Assembly (NCBI GenBank): GCA_000934385.1
Contig: KN880587.1
Span: forward strand, 1-55,700
Direction of reading: 5' to 3'
Source of the DNA: Cylindrobasidium torrendii FP15055 ss-10
Taxonomy: Eukaryota > Basidiomycota > Agaricomycetes > Agaricales > Physalacriaceae
Length of the DNA: 55,700 nucleotides
Every line of letters begins with the position of its first letter. The stretch's first letter is position 1. Positions 10,056-22,347 of the stretch are shown here, one piece after another. The notes beneath the pieces were generated by a model, which was not told where the DNA came from, ran no database searches, and saw only the letters and a program-made list of their open reading frames with translations. The position numbers were made by a program, and so were the translations under genes.

Positions 10056-12089
10056 TCACATCGGCTGGACCCAGCCTTTCGCGTCTACTTTTGAAAACGC
10101 AGTCGTCGGTGTTGGTGGCGCGGCAATGCCAATGAAGCTTCGCGTACGACCATGGCTGCGGAAGGTGCTCACCCGTGGGGTCATAGCGGGGAATGGAACA
10201 CCTCCAGGCGGCATCATGTTGGACAGTGTCATAATCGAAGGCGTCCGGGAAGGTGGCAAAGGAGTCTCCATCGCGATATCTTGTGTTGGCGAGGGCGGGA
10301 AAACAAACAACGTTTGTGACGGGGTCTTCAGGTGACCACGGCTCTTCCCAATGCTCTCCGTACTTGAGAAACTGGAGGACAAGTCATTGGCCGTTTGCAC
10401 AACTGAGTTGCGCAAATGTAATGGTGGAGGAGCTGGCTTTCGGGAGTCACGTCTTTGGCGAAGGGAGAGCTCCCGTGGACGGGGCCGGAAAGGTGTCCCT
10501 GGAGCTGCTACCGGTGATGCTGCCGTCCTAATGATGGCAGGTACCGATGGCTTCTCTTCTTCAGGTGAAGAAGAGAGAGTCTCGAGTACGACACTGGTTG
10601 GCGAAGGAGGAACCGGCGCAAGTAGACGAGGAGGCCGACGTTTGCTTTTTGGGTGACCCAGACCAATATCACTGAACGATGCCCGGGTAGTGGACGCAGG
10701 TGGTGGTGGCAGATGAAACGAGGTCTTCCATATGGGTGCACTCGGTGGTGGAACTCGCGAACCTCCTTCGTCATCCGGCGAATTGGTGGACGCGGTGCTC
10801 GCTGTCTCGTCTGTGAAACCACCGCCGACTGCCAACAGATCGTTCTCTTCCTCGACCTCGATAAGATCCTCGCTGACTGCTGAGCCGGCTGTACTGGCAA
10901 TAGAGCCCGCGCGTTTCCGACCAGGACCATAACGACTGCGCCAAGCTGCGCCCATACCTATGCCAAGGGATGAGGCACTCGACTTGCGCGATGCTATGCG
11001 TTCCTCCATCGCCTTGTCCAGCAGCTGCGCCTCCTCCTGCACCATCAAACTGTCCTTATCAGACTCCTCATCCATCATGCGGCGACGTCTACCCCATTCC
11101 TCCTCTTCATCGGCGGCAGAACTCCGCTCGGAGTCTGAGCCACCGTTCAATTTATGTTCGTAGTCCAACAGCTGGTATATCAAACTGTGAAGGGATTAGC
11201 AAGTGGTGTGATGTAGAGAGGCAGTGTAGACGTACGACATATTCGGCCCTATGCACGGGCTTTTTTCCTTTACAAAGTCGTATGCCGGTTGCATGCCTTT
11301 CAAATCAGGGAGCTCCGAAGAACCGGCGGCCGCGGCGCGCATGACAAGCGCGATCACCATGGTTGCACTGCGAGAGATGCCACATTGGCAGTGAACCAAA
11401 ACACCTTCGCCTCTCGTGCGCGCTGCATCTACGAATGCCATGCCGTCCGAAAATCCACTGTTGACGAGATTCTGTTGGCCATGACTCCACATGAGTTTGA
11501 GGTAGTGCATTCCGGGACGTCCAGTGGCCAAGTTCGGCGGGTAATAGCTGTTGTCGACCGCGGACGACGAGGAAGCGGACGGTGTGGTGAAGTTGGGTAC
11601 CGAAGAGACGGCGCGCAATGGCTTGATGGCGTCAAAGGGAGATATGACCTCTTTGGCGACATTGAGAATAGCCTTGATTTTGCGCTCTGCGAGGCCGGAC
11701 CAGTCGCGAGCGTTGTCTTCAGAGCCAAGCCATATACCGGGCGTGATCTCGACCGGTCCATTGGCATATGGCGCATCTGCCTGGTCGGGGTTCTCGCGGA
11801 AGTTGAGGAGGGCGGCGGTGTTCGGCGGTGGGAGGGATACGACGGAGGGCCGGCGGGGACGAATGCCAGTGCCGGGTGTTGGGGGTACAGGTAACGCTAG
11901 AGATTTTATGCTTGTGGGGCTGCTGGCGCTGGCAGGGCCTGCCGAGTCAAGGTTGAGCGACAGGTTCTTCATGTTCCTCCGAGGTCGGATTTGGGAATCG
12001 TCCGACCTGTTCTCTGGGACGAAAGCGGGCTCGGGATTAGTGGGGGTCGCGATGCGCAGACCCGGGGGAGCTCGTTTTCTGTGTGCCAT
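10056..12089 (-). CDS. Dual-specificity (MAPK-type) protein phosphatase, Msg5/Pmp1-like
   Basis: Two exons are joined by a GTACGT..ACAG intron (about 11184-11233) that restores GPNMSLIYQLLDYEHKL. The N-terminal ~100 residues are Pro/Ser-rich. The phosphatase domain starts near VEITPGIWLGSEDNARDW and includes IKAILNVAKEV and HYLKLMWSHGQQNL. The active-site loop is VLVHCQCGISRSATMVIA, with catalytic Cys and Arg in HCxxGxxR. A long, low-complexity C-terminal tail of more than 350 residues follows. It has acidic and Arg/Ser-rich tracts and ends KVDAKGWVQPM. This architecture fits fungal phosphatases that inactivate MAP kinases. I favour the ATG at 12089 (MAHRKRAPPGL). An in-frame ATG at 12305 would add about 72 less typical residues. 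The function is inferred from the domain only. Confidence 0.88.
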
Positions 12090-13777
12090 TTCTTGATGTA
12101 TTTCTCCTTCTTGCTCGTGAGATAGTTTTCGTTTGATGTTGGTTTTAAAAGCAGTAGACACGCCCAGCGTGTAGACAGCAGAAGAAGGAGGAGGTCGAAG
12201 AAAGGGAAGAGAGGACTCGGAGGAGGAGGGAAGAGAAGCGGCGGCAGCACCGAGCAACGATGGACTGTGATGGGCTGAGGGAAAACGAACCAAGTGCTGA
12301 TGCATGGCCAAGTTCCTTGCACGTGATCAACGGGGTTATGATTGGTTCTGGCCGTATAAAAGTGTGTGGGGAGTAAAAAAGTAAGTACCCCCGCGTCTTT
12401 GTCGATGGCCGTATATATATATATAAAGTCTTTGCCTCCTTGACACAACGCAGTTTGGTTCATTTACCGACTCTTCTGCTGAAACGCCACACCGAAAGCC
12501 AGTCACATTGTTATCATCCACTTTGCGTCTGAGCTGGTCTGACCCGACACGTCAACCCTGCTCGCTGTGGCGCCAGCGCATATTCCCATAGTTACATGAT
12601 CTCCCATCCCCCGCGGCACTCGCTTACCGCCGCTGGCATCCATGCCCGGCGCACTGCCCGCAGCCTTCCACCATGCCGCAGTCCTCCATTTTATCAAGTA
12701 ATCCAAAACCATCAGCGCATCCAAGATCTCTTTCATGTGCTGCAGGTTTATCCCCTCTTGCTCCCCGACGCCAGCCACAATCTCAGAAAAAATCGATTTC
12801 ATTTGCATAGCTTGCGGCCAAACGTGTCCAGAGGACACCGACGTAATCATCAGGGTAGTTCAGAGCTCGAGACGGCTCATTGAGGCCAATAAGTGGCTTA
12901 TTTCCCATATACAGCGTAGGAGCCACTCGTTGAAATGGCTTATTCGAAACATGGTGTCCCCCGACAGCGCTCACAATATTTTGCAAGGATTTTACACATC
13001 GATATCGGCGTGCGTTGACTCTGGGAGAAGAATTGGCCAATCCAAACGCTGAGGGTAAGCAAGGTGCTTGCTACTGATTGAATTTTAGGGAACTCATGAC
13101 GTCCATCTGTGCAGAACAAAGACATTCTTTGGGAGGAGATGCGAAAATGTGAGTGTATTTAATTAAGCCGCCAAATGACCATCCTAGCTATATGACCACC
13201 TTCATTCGTGGGTCCTATGTACACAACCGCTGCGCGCGTCTGAATCTCTTCAATATGACCTAGACCCTGTGTAAGCTTATGTTCCTCACTCTTGGAACCT
13301 AGAAGAAGGGCACGGCTTCAGGCGGTCCGGTCCTCGATGGAATGGAGGCACGTTGTCTCGAGTGCTTTCCACGATACACCTCTTCCGCCTGCCTTTCTCA
13401 TTGAGTCGCCTATTCATCGGACATTATACTGAGTGATCCTTGCCACGAGTCTTCGTGTAATATTGATACCTTTATTTCGTGCTAGGAACCTCCCCTGGTG
13501 AAGCATGTCAGCTGCAGCTGGCCAGCGACCATCTACTCGTCGAGGCCCTAACGAGAGATGTGCTTCACACTGACCAAGACGGCTACGCCTGATTTTCGGT
13601 GCCCTTACCGCATATTTTTCGGTAGACTGCAGGCTCTCAATTCTGGTCCTGGCGTTGCCTATCCTATATAATGAACAAATCGTTATGGCGGCAGGCGTGA
13701 ACTTTTCGACTCTACTCACGCTTTTCATTTGCCAGTAACTTTCGTTCCCCGAGCTCTGGGTGGCGCCTTGCTGCACC
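12090..13777. other. Long intergenic region upstream of the phosphatase and GH74-1
   Basis: About 1.7 kb holding the divergent promoters of the phosphatase gene (-) and the first GH74 gene (+). A TATA-like TATATAAT lies at about 13665-13672, about 105 bp before the GH74 ATG. On the minus strand, 12503-12850 can be read as a protein-like stretch (MKEILDALMVLDYLIKW, then a GTAAGC that could be a donor). I could not join it to a start, a stop or a known family, so I do not call it a gene. Confidence 0.4.
12412..12425. repeat. (TA)n microsatellite
   Basis: A short uninterrupted TA dinucleotide run, TATATATATATATA, in the phosphatase/GH74 intergenic region. Confidence 0.9.
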
Positions 13778-16700
13778 ATGTTTTCCTTTCCTTTTTCTCT
13801 GGCAATCTTTGCGCTTGCCGCAACACAATCTACCCGCGCGGATTCATACAACTGGAAGAACGTGAAGATTGGCGGCGGTGGCGGATTCGTCCCTGGCATC
13901 GTTTTCAACCCATCTGAGAAGGCAAGTCTCCAAGTAGCTCTTTGTGTTTTGATTTCGCAAGGCGTCCTCGCGTTAGCCTTCTCTGGAACATGCATCATCA
14001 CTGTCGGCAAGTGGTGCACCCTCTTTTCATCTTTTGTCCCGGTTTCCGTATGGGTTTGACAGAGGTTAACTGTGGCAATTCCAGGGTCTAGCATATGTCC
14101 GCACAGACATTGGAGGCGCTTACCGTCTCAATGCGGACGACTCGTGGACGCCTCTAACCGACTTTGTTAGCACCGACAATTGGAATATGTGGGGTGTCGA
14201 TGCGTTGGCGACCGACCCTGTTGACACTGGCAGGCTATACCTAGTACGTATCTAAACAATGCACAAAAGATCGTTGTTCAACATTGTACTACAGGCGACT
14301 GGCATGTACACAAACTCTTGGGATCCCTCCAATGGTGTGTAGGCGCGCTGTACACTCGCACATCGTCTGATTCCCACATTACAGGCCACATCCTCCGATC
14401 AACTGACAAGGGTGATACTTTCGAGGTTGCTGCAACCTTGCCCTTCAAAGTAGGTGGAAACATGCCGGGCCGTGGAACGTGAGCAATCTCTCCTTCACTT
14501 GTGAAGACGCCACTGACTCCCTGATCTCAGAGGCGAAGTGAGTTGTCGAGGCACGAACCACAGTCACCATCTCATTCCTCTGCTTAGCGCCTAGCTATCG
14601 ATCCAAACAGCAACAACATCTTATTCTTCGGTGCGAGGAGCGGCAATGGCCTCTACAAGTCTTCCGACTATGGCTCGACATGGACAAAAGTCTCCAGTCT
14701 ACCCAACCCTGGCACTTACATCTTTGATCCCAATGACACAAATGAGTACAACAACGACGCCGTTGGTAGGTTGCGAGAAGTGTGCGATTTCACAGTTTCT
14801 GATTTCACAAGGTGTCACCTTTGTTACGTTCGATGCTTCCTCCGGTTCATCAGGCTCGGCGACGCCTAGAATCTTCGTCGGTGTCATGAGCAATGGAACG
14901 GATAATGTCTTCGTGAGCGAGGACTCTGGATCGACCTGTAAGTGCGGGCATCTTCTGCGTCGAAATGAATCTGACCTCGTTCTAGGGAGCGGTCTTCCTG
15001 GACAACAGCACACCTACTTCCCTCACAAGGGTGTTATCTCTCCCTCGGAGGGTCTGCTCTACCTCTCGTACAGTGACGGCGTTGGTCCTTATGATGGCGT
15101 TCTCGGTGCTGTTTACAAATATGACATTGCATCCAAAAACTGTGCGTTCAAATCAGACACGCTTCACATGTTTCTAACGCTGGTCCACCAGTCACCAACA
15201 TCACGCCCGTATCGGGAAGCAACCTGTATTTCGGATTTGGTGGCCTGGCCGTCGATATCCAGACACCTGGCACCATAATGGTCGCCGCCCTCAACTCCTG
15301 GTGGCCAGATGGCCAAATTTACCGCTCGACTGACAGTGGTGCGACCTGGTCACCCTTATGGTCGTGGGTTTCGTATCCAACGCTAGCCAAGTACTACTCG
15401 TACAGTGATAGCCTCGCGCCTTGGCTGGGCCCCAACTACGTTGACCTCACACTTGGTAACAAGCAGATCGGGTGGATGATGGAGTGTTCGTACGCGTTTG
15501 CAGTTCAATAATAATCCTCTAACATCCTGCAGCTCTGGTCATTGATCCATTTGACTCTAACCATCTATTGTATGGTACCGGTGCCACCATCTATGGCAGC
15601 CACGACTTGAAGAACGTCAGTCCTACCATCTCCCTCCATGCAGCAGCTCATTTATTTACGTCCTGTCGCGTCTCAAGTGGGATAGCAAACACAACATCTC
15701 GATTGCGTCGTTGGCGGACGGTATCGAAGAAACTGCCGTACAAGCCCTCATTTCGCCTCCGACGGGACCCAACTTACTTTCCGGCGTTTATGATATTGGC
15801 GGTTCGTGCATTACATGAGGTTCCATTGTTTTCGCACGTGACTAACATCACTTTAAGGGTTCGCGCACACGGACTTGAACGGTGTGCCTGCAGCGTCCTT
15901 CCCAAACTACGTTTCGACTGTGGACTTGGATTTTGCCGGTGAGTTAATCGCCCTCACTATGAGTTTACGGTCTCATAAGGCTACCCAGGGAATAAGCCCA
16001 CGAATATTGTGCGTGTAGGAAACGGAGGCGACACCGATTCTGCACAGCAGATTTCCATTTCCACAGACTCCGGCGCAACCTGGAACCTTGACTACGGTGC
16101 CAGCAGTGGCGTGTATGGTGGCAAAGTCGCGTTTTCTGCAGACGCTGACACCGTCCTCTGGCGTCCATCGACTGGTCAAGGTGTCCTTCGCTCGCAGTAC
16201 ACCAACTCATTCACTTCAATTTCTTCACTTCCCACCGATGCGATATTCGCCTCTGACAAGAAGGATAACACCATCTTCTACGCAGCATCTGGTAGTTCAT
16301 TCTACATTTCCACGGACACCGGCTCTACCTTCGCTAAAACAGCTGGGACGCTTGCCAATACGACCACCCCGGTTAGGATAGTCGTGAACCCTAATACTTC
16401 GGGAGATGTTTGGGTTTCAACCAACGGCGGTCTCCTCCACTCGACTGATTCTGGTGCGACGTTCACCAAGCTCGCGGGTGTTACACAGGCTTGGAGTATT
16501 TCTCTTGGTGCACCTGCCTCGGTACGCTTCCACCCCCTCCATTTCATGTTGGTCAGTGCTCACCGAGATTATTTTATAGACCAACGGATATCCCGCTGTG
16601 TTTGCAGCAGCCAATATCGGAGGCGTTGGGTACTTCCGTTCGGATGACCAGGGTACGACGTGGACAAAACTCGACGATGCTGCTCATGGATTTGGCGCCA

Positions 16701-17257
16701 TTTCCGCTAACGTGATCTCTGGTGACCCTCGAGTGTACGGACGGTGCGCAGTTCATTGGTTTTTCCCATTCCTCATTCTCATCTTCTCCATGGTCAACAG
16801 TGTATATATTGGTACAAACGGACGTGGTATCTTTTACGGTGACCGCTCCAGCGGGGGAGGCACTCTTACTGTCACCACTGCGGCGAGTAGCACGACAACC
16901 CGTGCCAGCTCGACGCTAGGCACTACCTCAACTACCACTCGGGCATCCAGCGCGAGCTCAACTACTAGCCGTGCCTCTAGTACGACGATTCCGTCAACCA
17001 GCAGTTCGACGACTTCAAGCGCACCTGCTTCAACACAAAGCGCTTACGGACAATGCGGTGGTAAGCCTGACAAGGAATCACCGGTAGAGGAAGGGTTGGC
17101 TCATATTTGACTGGCAGGTGCATCTTGGTCTGGTCCGACTGCCTGCGCTTCTGGATACACCTGTCATTTGTATAGCGACTGTGAGCTTTTTTATCGTTAA
17201 ACTGCATGAATTGCGCTAAAACTCCTGGCAGACTATGCACAGTGTGTTCCCTCGTAG
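13778..17257 (+). CDS. GH74 xyloglucanase with C-terminal CBM1 (copy 1)
   Basis: A secreted endo-xyloglucanase or xyloglucan-active glucanase. The start at 13778 gives a signal peptide (MFSFPFSLAIFALAA). The mature protein opens with YNWKNVKIGGGGGFVPGIVF. The two-fold beta-propeller follows, with recurring STDSGATW-type turns. It includes VRTDIGGAYRL, which holds the first acid residue of the family, and GGFAHTDLNGVP, which holds the second. Many short introns (about 15) splice in frame to TNGRGIFYGD. A Ser/Thr-rich linker of about 70 residues then leads to a fungal CBM1: YGQCGG, SWSGPTACASGYTC, YYAQCVPS. That module is itself split by two introns. Intron 1 (13922-14084) is 163 nt and starts GC. 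One internal exon is only 7 nt (14531-14537). No frameshift was found. A paralogue lies at 18874-21746 in inverted orientation. Confidence 0.95.
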
Positions 17258-17473
17258 GCCATACAGTGGTCTGAGTCTAAGATTAATTTTTCTATTCTTT
17301 CTATTGGTCTTTGGTAGGGGTCATCATGTACAATTAGTAACTATGAATGCAACAATCCCGTTCTCTGTGGACAAGCTCAAGGTGCAAGGTGGAAAAGAAG
17401 TCCAAGTACAACAAATGTCAAATTCGGATCCAGTGGTACATGTATAATACTACAAGCACATAAGTGCGGCAAT

Positions 17474-18220
17474 TTACCAAGCGTGCTCGCTTCCATCATT
17501 CCAGATAAACTTGCAGGTTTTCCCCTCATCCTCCGGACCCAGCAGTACCACTGGGACAATCGTCGCAGCACCCTGCGTCGGAGTCCTCCCACCTTCGCGA
17601 TGTCCATTTAGCTTTGTGGTGGTGAAACCTGGCGTGACAGCGTTGACCTTGATCTCACCCTCCAGAGCCTTCGAGAGCGAAATCGCATACGATGCTGCGG
17701 CCGCCTTGCTCGTGTTGTACGCGACAGCTTCGTGCAAGTGGCCCTTTGGTGATGACATATGCGAATTGGAGGCCATATCGCTCATCACAAAGGTAATGGT
17801 AGCAACACCCTTTGGCGCCTTGCGCAGAAGCGGCACAAATGCCTGAGTGACTGCGATGGCTCCGATGAGATTGGTCTCGAGCGAGGCGCGGATAGAGTCG
17901 AGGGGCTCGGCGAGGGCGCCTCCCATGCGAGCGAGGCCAGCTTGGGCAGCGTTGTGCACGAGCGAGTCGAGCCGGCCCTCAGCCTTCTCAATGACATCCT
18001 TGGCGGCGGCGATGGATTCGGTGGAGGTAACGTCGAGGAGAACGAACTTGACGTCGCCTGACGATTTGATAGATGCTTGGGCTTCTAAGCCAGCAGCTTC
18101 GCGACGGGCCGAGAGATAGACAGTATGGCCTTTCTCTGCGAGTTGACGGACGACTTGGAGGCCGATGCCATCGTTGGAGCCTGTAACGAGGATAACACGC
18201 TTGTAATCGGCAGAAGACAT
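17474..18220 (-). CDS. Short-chain dehydrogenase/reductase
   Basis: A single-exon gene of 248 residues, one of the few without introns in this window. It has the classical SDR cofactor motif VTGSNDGIGLQVVRQL near residue 12, a downstream LLDVTS, LVHNAA (the NAG-type motif), and YNTSKAA with the catalytic Tyr and Lys of YxxxK. VNAVTPGFTTTKL follows. Arg residues after the first glycine-rich strand (SARR) suggest NADP(H). The C-terminus ends GKTCKFIWNDGSEHAW. The family resembles fungal carbonyl-reductase-like SDRs, but the substrate cannot be read from sequence. A TATATAAG on the minus strand at about 18294-18303 lies about 75 bp upstream. The gene sits exactly between the two convergent GH74 genes. 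Confidence 0.92.
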   Translation of the reverse strand: MSSADYKRVILVTGSNDGIGLQVVRQLAEKGHTVYLSARREAAGLEAQASIKSSGDVKFVLLDVTSTESIAAAKDVIEKAEGRLDSLVHNAAQAGLARMGGALAEPLDSIRASLETNLIGAIAVTQAFVPLLRKAPKGVATITFVMSDMASNSHMSSPKGHLHEAVAYNTSKAAAASYAISLSKALEGEIKVNAVTPGFTTTKLNGHREGGRTPTQGAATIVPVVLLGPEDEGKTCKFIWNDGSEHAW

Positions 18221-18873
18221 GGTGGTTGTGGTGGAGGTTCAGATAGTAGAGGGAGTTTGATCGTATACTGAAGGACCTTCACAACTCTTCGCTCTTATAT
18301 ACAGAATCTGAGTTACAATGTGTGGAAACCTATGCTCTGTGATGATTGTCATGGCCGAGGAGAGACGCGTCCAAGTTGGGCCGGGGTGATGTGGGTCGTC
18401 TGGTACTTGGCTTCAAGTTGGAAAAACGCTTGGATAAACGGAAATATCATTCTGCTCGACTTATTTCCTACTGAGACCCTCGACGTTTGTCAATATTGTA
18501 TGCTAGAGATGGCTAACATCTCTCACAAGTCGTCAGGATTCCATGGCCGTTCTGTCAGACCCCATTCTTGTCCGATGTTGATCGCACACCTTGATCGATT
18601 ACATAACACACCTCCATTTATTGACTTCGCTCATTTGAAGGCACAACGAGTACCTGTGGATGAGTTGGTTATTTTGTGTCCTTGGTTGTCGTCACCAGCT
18701 TTTTATGTAAACAAGTGTTGGAATGAGCGACCTAAGGACCAATGACGCTTGATTGCACACCGATGACCCGATACTTGCACATAAGAAACTTCAGCTTAAA
18801 TAAGATTAAACTAGATATTCAAAAAAGTATCCAAATAAACTGGGTTTGTTCGTGAGCCCAGTCTTGCAATACT
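18221..18873. other. Intergenic region between SDR and GH74-2
   Basis: This holds the SDR promoter and the 3' flank of GH74-2. A 141-residue open frame on the plus strand (18320-18745) shows no family resemblance and I treat it as chance. Confidence 0.5.
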
Positions 18874-21746
18874 AAGCAATGTCTCCATAGAAGATGCCTC
18901 GTCCATTTGTGCCAATGTAGACCCTGTCGTTTTAATCGTTAACATCTATACTAGGAGGCATCACAAATGCGCACCTTCCAAATACACGAGGGTCACCAGA
19001 GAGAGGGTTCGCGGAGATGGCGCCAAACCTGTGTTCAGCATCATCAATCTGCTCCCATGTTGCTCCCTCATCGTCGGAACGGTAATAGCCCACACCGCCG
19101 ATGTTAGCTGCAGCAAAAACAGCAGGATAGCCACCATCCTGCACAAGATCAACTCATGGACTACTCAAATGAGAGAGACGGACCGTTGCGGCAGCGCCAA
19201 GACCTATGCTCCATGCTTGTGTAACGCCGTCAATCGTCGAGAAAGTGGCACCGTAGTCAGTCGAATGGAAAAGCCCGCCATCAGAGGACACCCAAACATC
19301 CCCCGCAACATCCGGATTAACAACAATCTGCACTGGCGCTGTTGTGTTGGTGAGCTCCGATGCAACAGTAAATGTCGACCCCGTATCCTCAGAGATGTAA
19401 AACGAGCTTCCAGAAGCGGCGTAGAAGACGGTGTTGTTTTTCTTGTCAGATGCAATAGCAGCATCGTCTGGAAGATCGACTGCAGCAAAGGCGTTGGTGT
19501 TTTGCGAACGGAGAACACCATTGCCGCTTCCGGTACGCCAAAGAACGGTATCGGCGTCGGCGGAGAATGCTACCTTTCCTCCATACACGCCACTGCTGGA
19601 ACCATAGTCCAAGCTCCAGCTTGCACCAGAATCAGTGGAAATGGATATCTGCTGCTCTGTGTCGCCACTATCCAAACATGAGTACACAGCTTACGCAACA
19701 ATGAAAGTCAACTTACCCGTTTCCAACCCTGACAATGTTGGTGGGCTTATTGCCTAATGCATTGTCAAACTGGCATGTTAAACGGTACTGACAAGCCCTT
19801 ACCGGCATAGTCAATGCTAGCGCTCGTGGAATAGTCAGGCAATGATGCTGCTGGAGCAGTATCTAGATCTTCATGTACGAAGCCTTAAGAGAGTCTTGGT
19901 GAGACGTCCAGGTTCAAATGGATAAAATAGCTACCACCAATATCCCCAACAGCAGAAAGAAGGCTAGGACCACTAGGGGGAGAGATCAAAGCCTGGATAG
20001 CAGTCTCTTCAATGCCATCAGCCATAGAAGAGAGCGAAATATTGTGTTCGGAGTCCCACTGAGTGAATATTCAGCAGAGTTACGACGTCCGAGGCATTAC
20101 ATACACGCGTCAAATCGTGGCTACCGTAGATTGTTGCACCTGTCCCATACAGCATGTGGTCCGAGTCGAAGGGGTTAATGACGAGGCCTGCGGACTCCAT
20201 TAGTTGGCCAGTCTTCGAGCCTCTAGACAGTACGTACATTCCATCATCCAACCTATTTGCTTGTTATCGACACTCAAATCGACATAGTTGGGTCCGAGCC
20301 ATGGCGCGAGACTATCGCTGTACGAGTAATATTTCTCCATCGTAGGGTAGGACACCCAGGCCCAGAACGGAGACCAAGTAGCGCCGCTATCGGTCGAGCG
20401 GTAGATCTGACCATCGGGCCACCAAGAGTTGAGTGCCGCGACCATAATGGTACCAGGAGACTTCAGGTCAACTGCAAGGCCACCAAAGCCAAAGTAAAGG
20501 TCGCTTCCAGAGACGGGCGTGATGTCGGTAACTGTCGTCTGGATCAGCACACCTCGAAATATCTAGAGAAAGCGTAACACACAGTTACCACCAGCAATGT
20601 CGTACTTGTAGACGGCTCCGAGGACGCCATCGTATGGACCCACGCCGTCACTATACGACAGATAAAGAAGACCTTCATCTGGGGAAATGACACCCTTGTG
20701 CGGGAAGTAGGTTTGCTGTTGGCCGGGAAGCGCGCTCCCTAATCAAGTCAAGTCAGAAAATTGTTGAAGGAAATTGACTACGACGAAGTGCTTACAGCTA
20801 GAACCAGAGTCTTCACTGACAAAGACGTTGTCTGTTCCATTGCTCATCACACCCACAAAAATCCTGGGCGTTGCCGAACCAGACTCGCCTGACGAAGCAT
20901 CGAACGTGACAAACGTGACGCCGACCGCGTCGTTGTTGTAGTTGTTGGCGTCATTCGGGTCGAAAACATAGGTCCCAACATCAGGAAGGCTGTCGACCTG
21001 TGTCCAAGTCGAGCCATAGTCATTTGACTTGTACAAGCCATTCCCACTGCGTGCGCCGAAAAATAGGATGTTGTTGCTGTGTGGATCAATGGCTAGACGC
21101 TATGAAATATTAAGCTCGTGTTGGATAGAAACTGGGTGGATTGTTTAGGCCAGAGAAATAGCTTACTTCGCCTCTGAAAATGTTGTCAGTGAGTGTTACA
21201 ATCTCGGGACGAGTGTACTCACGTTCCTCGACCGGGCATGTTGCCTCCAACTTTGAAAGGCAGAGTGGCCGCGACCTCGAAAGAATCGCCCTTATTTGTG
21301 GACCGTAGGATACTGCCATTGTTGGGATCCCAGTCGTTAGTATACATGCCTATAGCTGGTAAGAGGAAAGCGCAGGGAACTATGGAGAACAACAATGCAC
21401 CGACTGCAAGATAAAGCCGCTCAGTCTCGACGGGATCTGTGGCAAGGGCATCGACGCCCCAGACGTTCCAGTTGTCGGTACCAACAAAGTCGGTGAGTGG
21501 AGTCCAACTGTCGTCTGAGTTGAGTCGGTAGACACCCCCGATATCAGTGCGGGCGAATGCTAATCCCTACATTGACGGCTCAGAAATACTCGACCAACCA
21601 AGTATATAATGACGAACCTCCTCAGACGGATTGAACACAATGCCCGGGACGAAGCCTCCTCCACCACCAATTTTTACATTCTTCCAGGTGTATGCGGCAA
21701 GCACACATGGCAATGCAGCGGCGAGAAATGACAGTGGTAAGATCAT
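18874..21746 (-). CDS. GH74 xyloglucanase without CBM1 (copy 2)
   Basis: A paralogue of the gene at 13778-17257, on the opposite strand. The start gives MILPLSFLAAALPCVLAA, a signal peptide, followed by YTWKNVKIGGGGGFVPGIVF. The exons match copy 1 in order: ARTDIGGVYRL, the 7-nt micro-exon at 21167-21173, GVTFVTFDASSGESGSATPR, LNSWWPDGQIYRSTDSGATW, LYGTGATIYGSHDL, VYGGKVAFSADADTVLW, FAAANIGGVGYYRSDD and finally VYIGTNGRGIFYGDIA followed by TAG. It therefore stops where copy 1 continues into its linker and CBM1. A GTACGT..GCAG intron restores GWMMECLVINPFDSDH. A TATAA-type element on the minus strand lies about 85 bp upstream (near 21829-21838). No frameshift was found, so both copies look functional. 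Confidence 0.94.
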
Positions 21747-22347
21747 GTTGCTCCTCCTCGCTGTGAGCACAAAAGAGAGGGAGACGGCGATTGAGGTATT
21801 GGGGGAAATTTCCTGTAGCAAGGGAATCCTTATAAACATATTTCTTTCCGAATAATTAGCGCATCCCGCCGAGTATCAAGCGTTTGCATGGCCTGTGAGA
21901 GAGTTCGGGACCGATAGACTTAGTAGAACCTCAATCGGAAAAAAACCAAGGCTCACAAGGACTTCGAGGGCTCTCGTGTGCTAGCAATCAATATAATTGA
22001 AGGTAAGCCGAGGTCATGTCATGAAGCACCGTGTCAAAAGTGGTCGCGATGGCGAATTAATGTGTCGACTCGCGTTGAAAGTATTGTTGAGTTTGCGAAC
22101 GGGAGTTGTAGAAGCTAGTGAGCAACTTCACCTGCTTATGATGGAATCAGTACGCTGGTGGTACGAGCCAAAGACACGATACACGTACCTTTCAGTTACC
22201 CCCATAGGAACCCGAATGTCATGAAGGAAAGACAACGACAGAAAGCGTTTCGAGACAACAAAACGTTTAAAGAACATATCTTCAGTACAGGTATGATTAC
22301 AGTCTATTCTAATTCTGAATTCTCATGTAATGTACTAATTTATGTAC
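21747..22347. other. Intergenic region upstream of GH74-2
   Basis: About 600 bp holding the GH74-2 promoter and the 3' flank of the membrane-protein gene. No coding exon is supported. Confidence 0.5.

Noticed and set aside
13414..14094. 226-residue open frame on the minus strand
   Set aside because: It overlaps the signal peptide and first exons of GH74 copy 1 in antisense and has no family resemblance.
18320..18745. 141-residue plus-strand open frame
   Set aside because: No recognisable motif, no neighbouring exons, and it lies in the SDR promoter.
13778..21746. Secondary-metabolite or CRISPR-type system in the repeat-rich GH74 region
   Set aside because: The repeats are explained by two paralogous beta-propeller genes. 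No spacer array or biosynthetic core enzyme is present.
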